Source: Methanobrevibacter sp.
Lineage (GTDB): Archaea; Methanobacteriota; Methanobacteria; Methanobacteriales; Methanobacteriaceae
Assembly (NCBI GenBank): GCA_017646885.1
Contig: JAGCLR010000236.1
Location: 1 to 40,904 of the forward strand
Direction of reading: 5' to 3'
Length of the DNA stretch: 40,904 nucleotides
In this document: one piece after another, positions 40,356 to 40,904 of the stretch
Layout: each line of letters begins with the position of its first letter
How positions within the stretch are numbered: position 1 is the first letter of the stretch
Made by a program: the position numbers and the translations under genes
The notes under the pieces: generated by a model
What the model was told of the DNA's origin: nothing
Seen by the model: the letters and a program-made list of their open reading frames with translations, nothing else
Database searches by the model: none

Positions 40356-40904
40356 TTATAATTCACAAACATCTAAAAACTCAAAGAATGAAACAAACAC
40401 TTTAATTGGTATGCTTAATTTGCGTGCAGATTTCATAGGATTTGATAAATAAATATATTCTTCATCAGCACCTAATACAGAATAAGCATGCCCTGCCCAA
40501 AACTTATAAACTGTATCATTGTGTTTTAATGTACAGTTTTCTTTTCCCCTACTGCCATTTTGAACAGTAAAAGCTTTATTTTCATCATTAAATATCTCAA
40601 AAGGGAAAGTATCCCAATCAACTTCAAATTGTTCTCCATTACCAATAAAGAACTTAAAAGCTTCACTAGAAATTCCACCAGTTAAACTGCTTGAATAATC
40701 TCTGGCTTCTTTGAGTAATCTATCTGCAGCAATCTCAATAGCTCTTATATCCATTTCTCCCATAGATAATTTTTTAGAACTATTTAATTCTTCTTGAGTA
40801 ATTAGATATGATTTTTTATTAAAAGGGAATGTAACTTTTACATTCCCTTCTTCAAATTCAATAATATTATTTAATCTCTCAATCCCTTTAGGTTTAATCA
40901 TAAG
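40356..40904 (-). CDS. Calpain-family cysteine protease, C-terminal part (starts at 258 through the circular join)
   Basis: The frame is open at the right edge and continues at positions 142-258 in the unique circle. The whole protein is about 221 residues. Visible here are the helical AIEIAADRLLKEARDY and GGISSEAFKFFIG blocks that match calpain domains, the catalytic His178 (FWAGHAYSVLGA) and Asn194 (IYLSNP). With Cys31 the triad is complete. There is no signal peptide or extra domain. It lies first in the lysis-side block, 11 nt before the HNH gene. I have not seen a characterised phage calpain, so the role is open. Confidence 0.82.
   Translation of the reverse strand, partial: LMIKPKGIERLNNIIEFEEGNVKVTFPFNKKSYLITQEELNSSKKLSMGEMDIRAIEIAADRLLKEARDYSSSLTGGISSEAFKFFIGNGEQFEVDWDTFPFEIFNDENKAFTVQNGSRGKENCTLKHNDTVYKFWAGHAYSVLGADEEYIYLSNPMKSARKLSIPIKVFVSFFEFLDVCEL
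40764..40904. repeat. 141-bp exact end repeat, copy 2
   Basis: Identical to bases 1-141. Both copies fall inside the calpain-like gene, which is whole only after the ends are joined. Confidence 0.95.

Noticed and set aside
1..40904. A diversity-generating retroelement, expected because the capsid genes resemble BPP-1
   Set aside because: No reverse transcriptase and no variable/template repeat pair near the fibre genes could be found.
1..40904. CRISPR array or tRNA genes
   Set aside because: No regularly spaced direct repeats with unique spacers and no cloverleaf with a T-arm consensus was seen.

Overview
The window is the complete genome of a temperate, strongly AT-rich, T7/BPP-1-like podovirus. 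It appears to be a closed circle cut at an arbitrary point. The first 141 bases (1-141) are repeated exactly at the end (40764-40904), and a calpain-like protease gene runs through the join, so the unique genome should be about 40,763 bp. The overlap looks like an assembly overlap rather than a true terminal repeat. The host is probably a Gram-negative bacterium: there are T7-type internal (ejection) virion proteins, a tail tube A/B pair and a GH24 lysozyme. No host gene is present, so the species cannot be named. I saw no tRNA, DNA polymerase, RNA polymerase or reverse transcriptase gene.

Layout. (1) Late block, minus strand, read from about 26.1 kb down to 1 and then through the join from 40.9 kb down to 38.2 kb. 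Its order is a zinc-binding small protein, terminase small and large subunits, a small conserved protein, portal, Bbp19-like protein, scaffold, major capsid, Bbp16-like cement protein, two small proteins, gp14-like internal protein, tail tube A, tail tube B, GNAT-like virion protein, a 701-residue protein with an M15 peptidase end, a 2857-residue polyvalent ejection protein, three tail-fibre proteins and a zinc-finger protein with sigma-like regions. After the join come the calpain-like protease, an HNH nuclease, small proteins, a DUF1353 protein, a membrane/coiled-coil protein and the lysozyme. A clear terminator lies at 38181-38210. (2) Lysogeny switch, 26.6-27.66 kb. A short XRE repressor and a secreted Asn/Tyr/Gly-rich protein lie on the minus strand, facing an early plus-strand promoter whose -35/-10 region is interleaved with two palindromic operators. 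(3) Early block, plus strand, 27.66-36.72 kb. It holds about 30 small, tightly overlapping genes: an RHH regulator, a Lin1244-type replication protein, a Dam-like methyltransferase, dUTPase, a DUF5662 protein, several tiny membrane or zinc-ribbon proteins, coiled-coil proteins, a LuxR-type HTH protein and an excisionase-like protein. (4) Integrase on the minus strand, with a probable attP/arm-site region at 37.8-38.1 kb.

The most notable finds are four. A complete type II hammerhead ribozyme lies at 30991-31057, just after a terminator in the early operon. A second compactly folded intergenic RNA of no class I recognise lies at 31924-32039. A well-formed 76-codon gene with its own Shine-Dalgarno sequence is nested in another frame inside the giant ejection-protein gene (7866-8096). 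The calpain-family protease with an intact Cys-His-Asn triad is visible as a whole only when the circle is closed.
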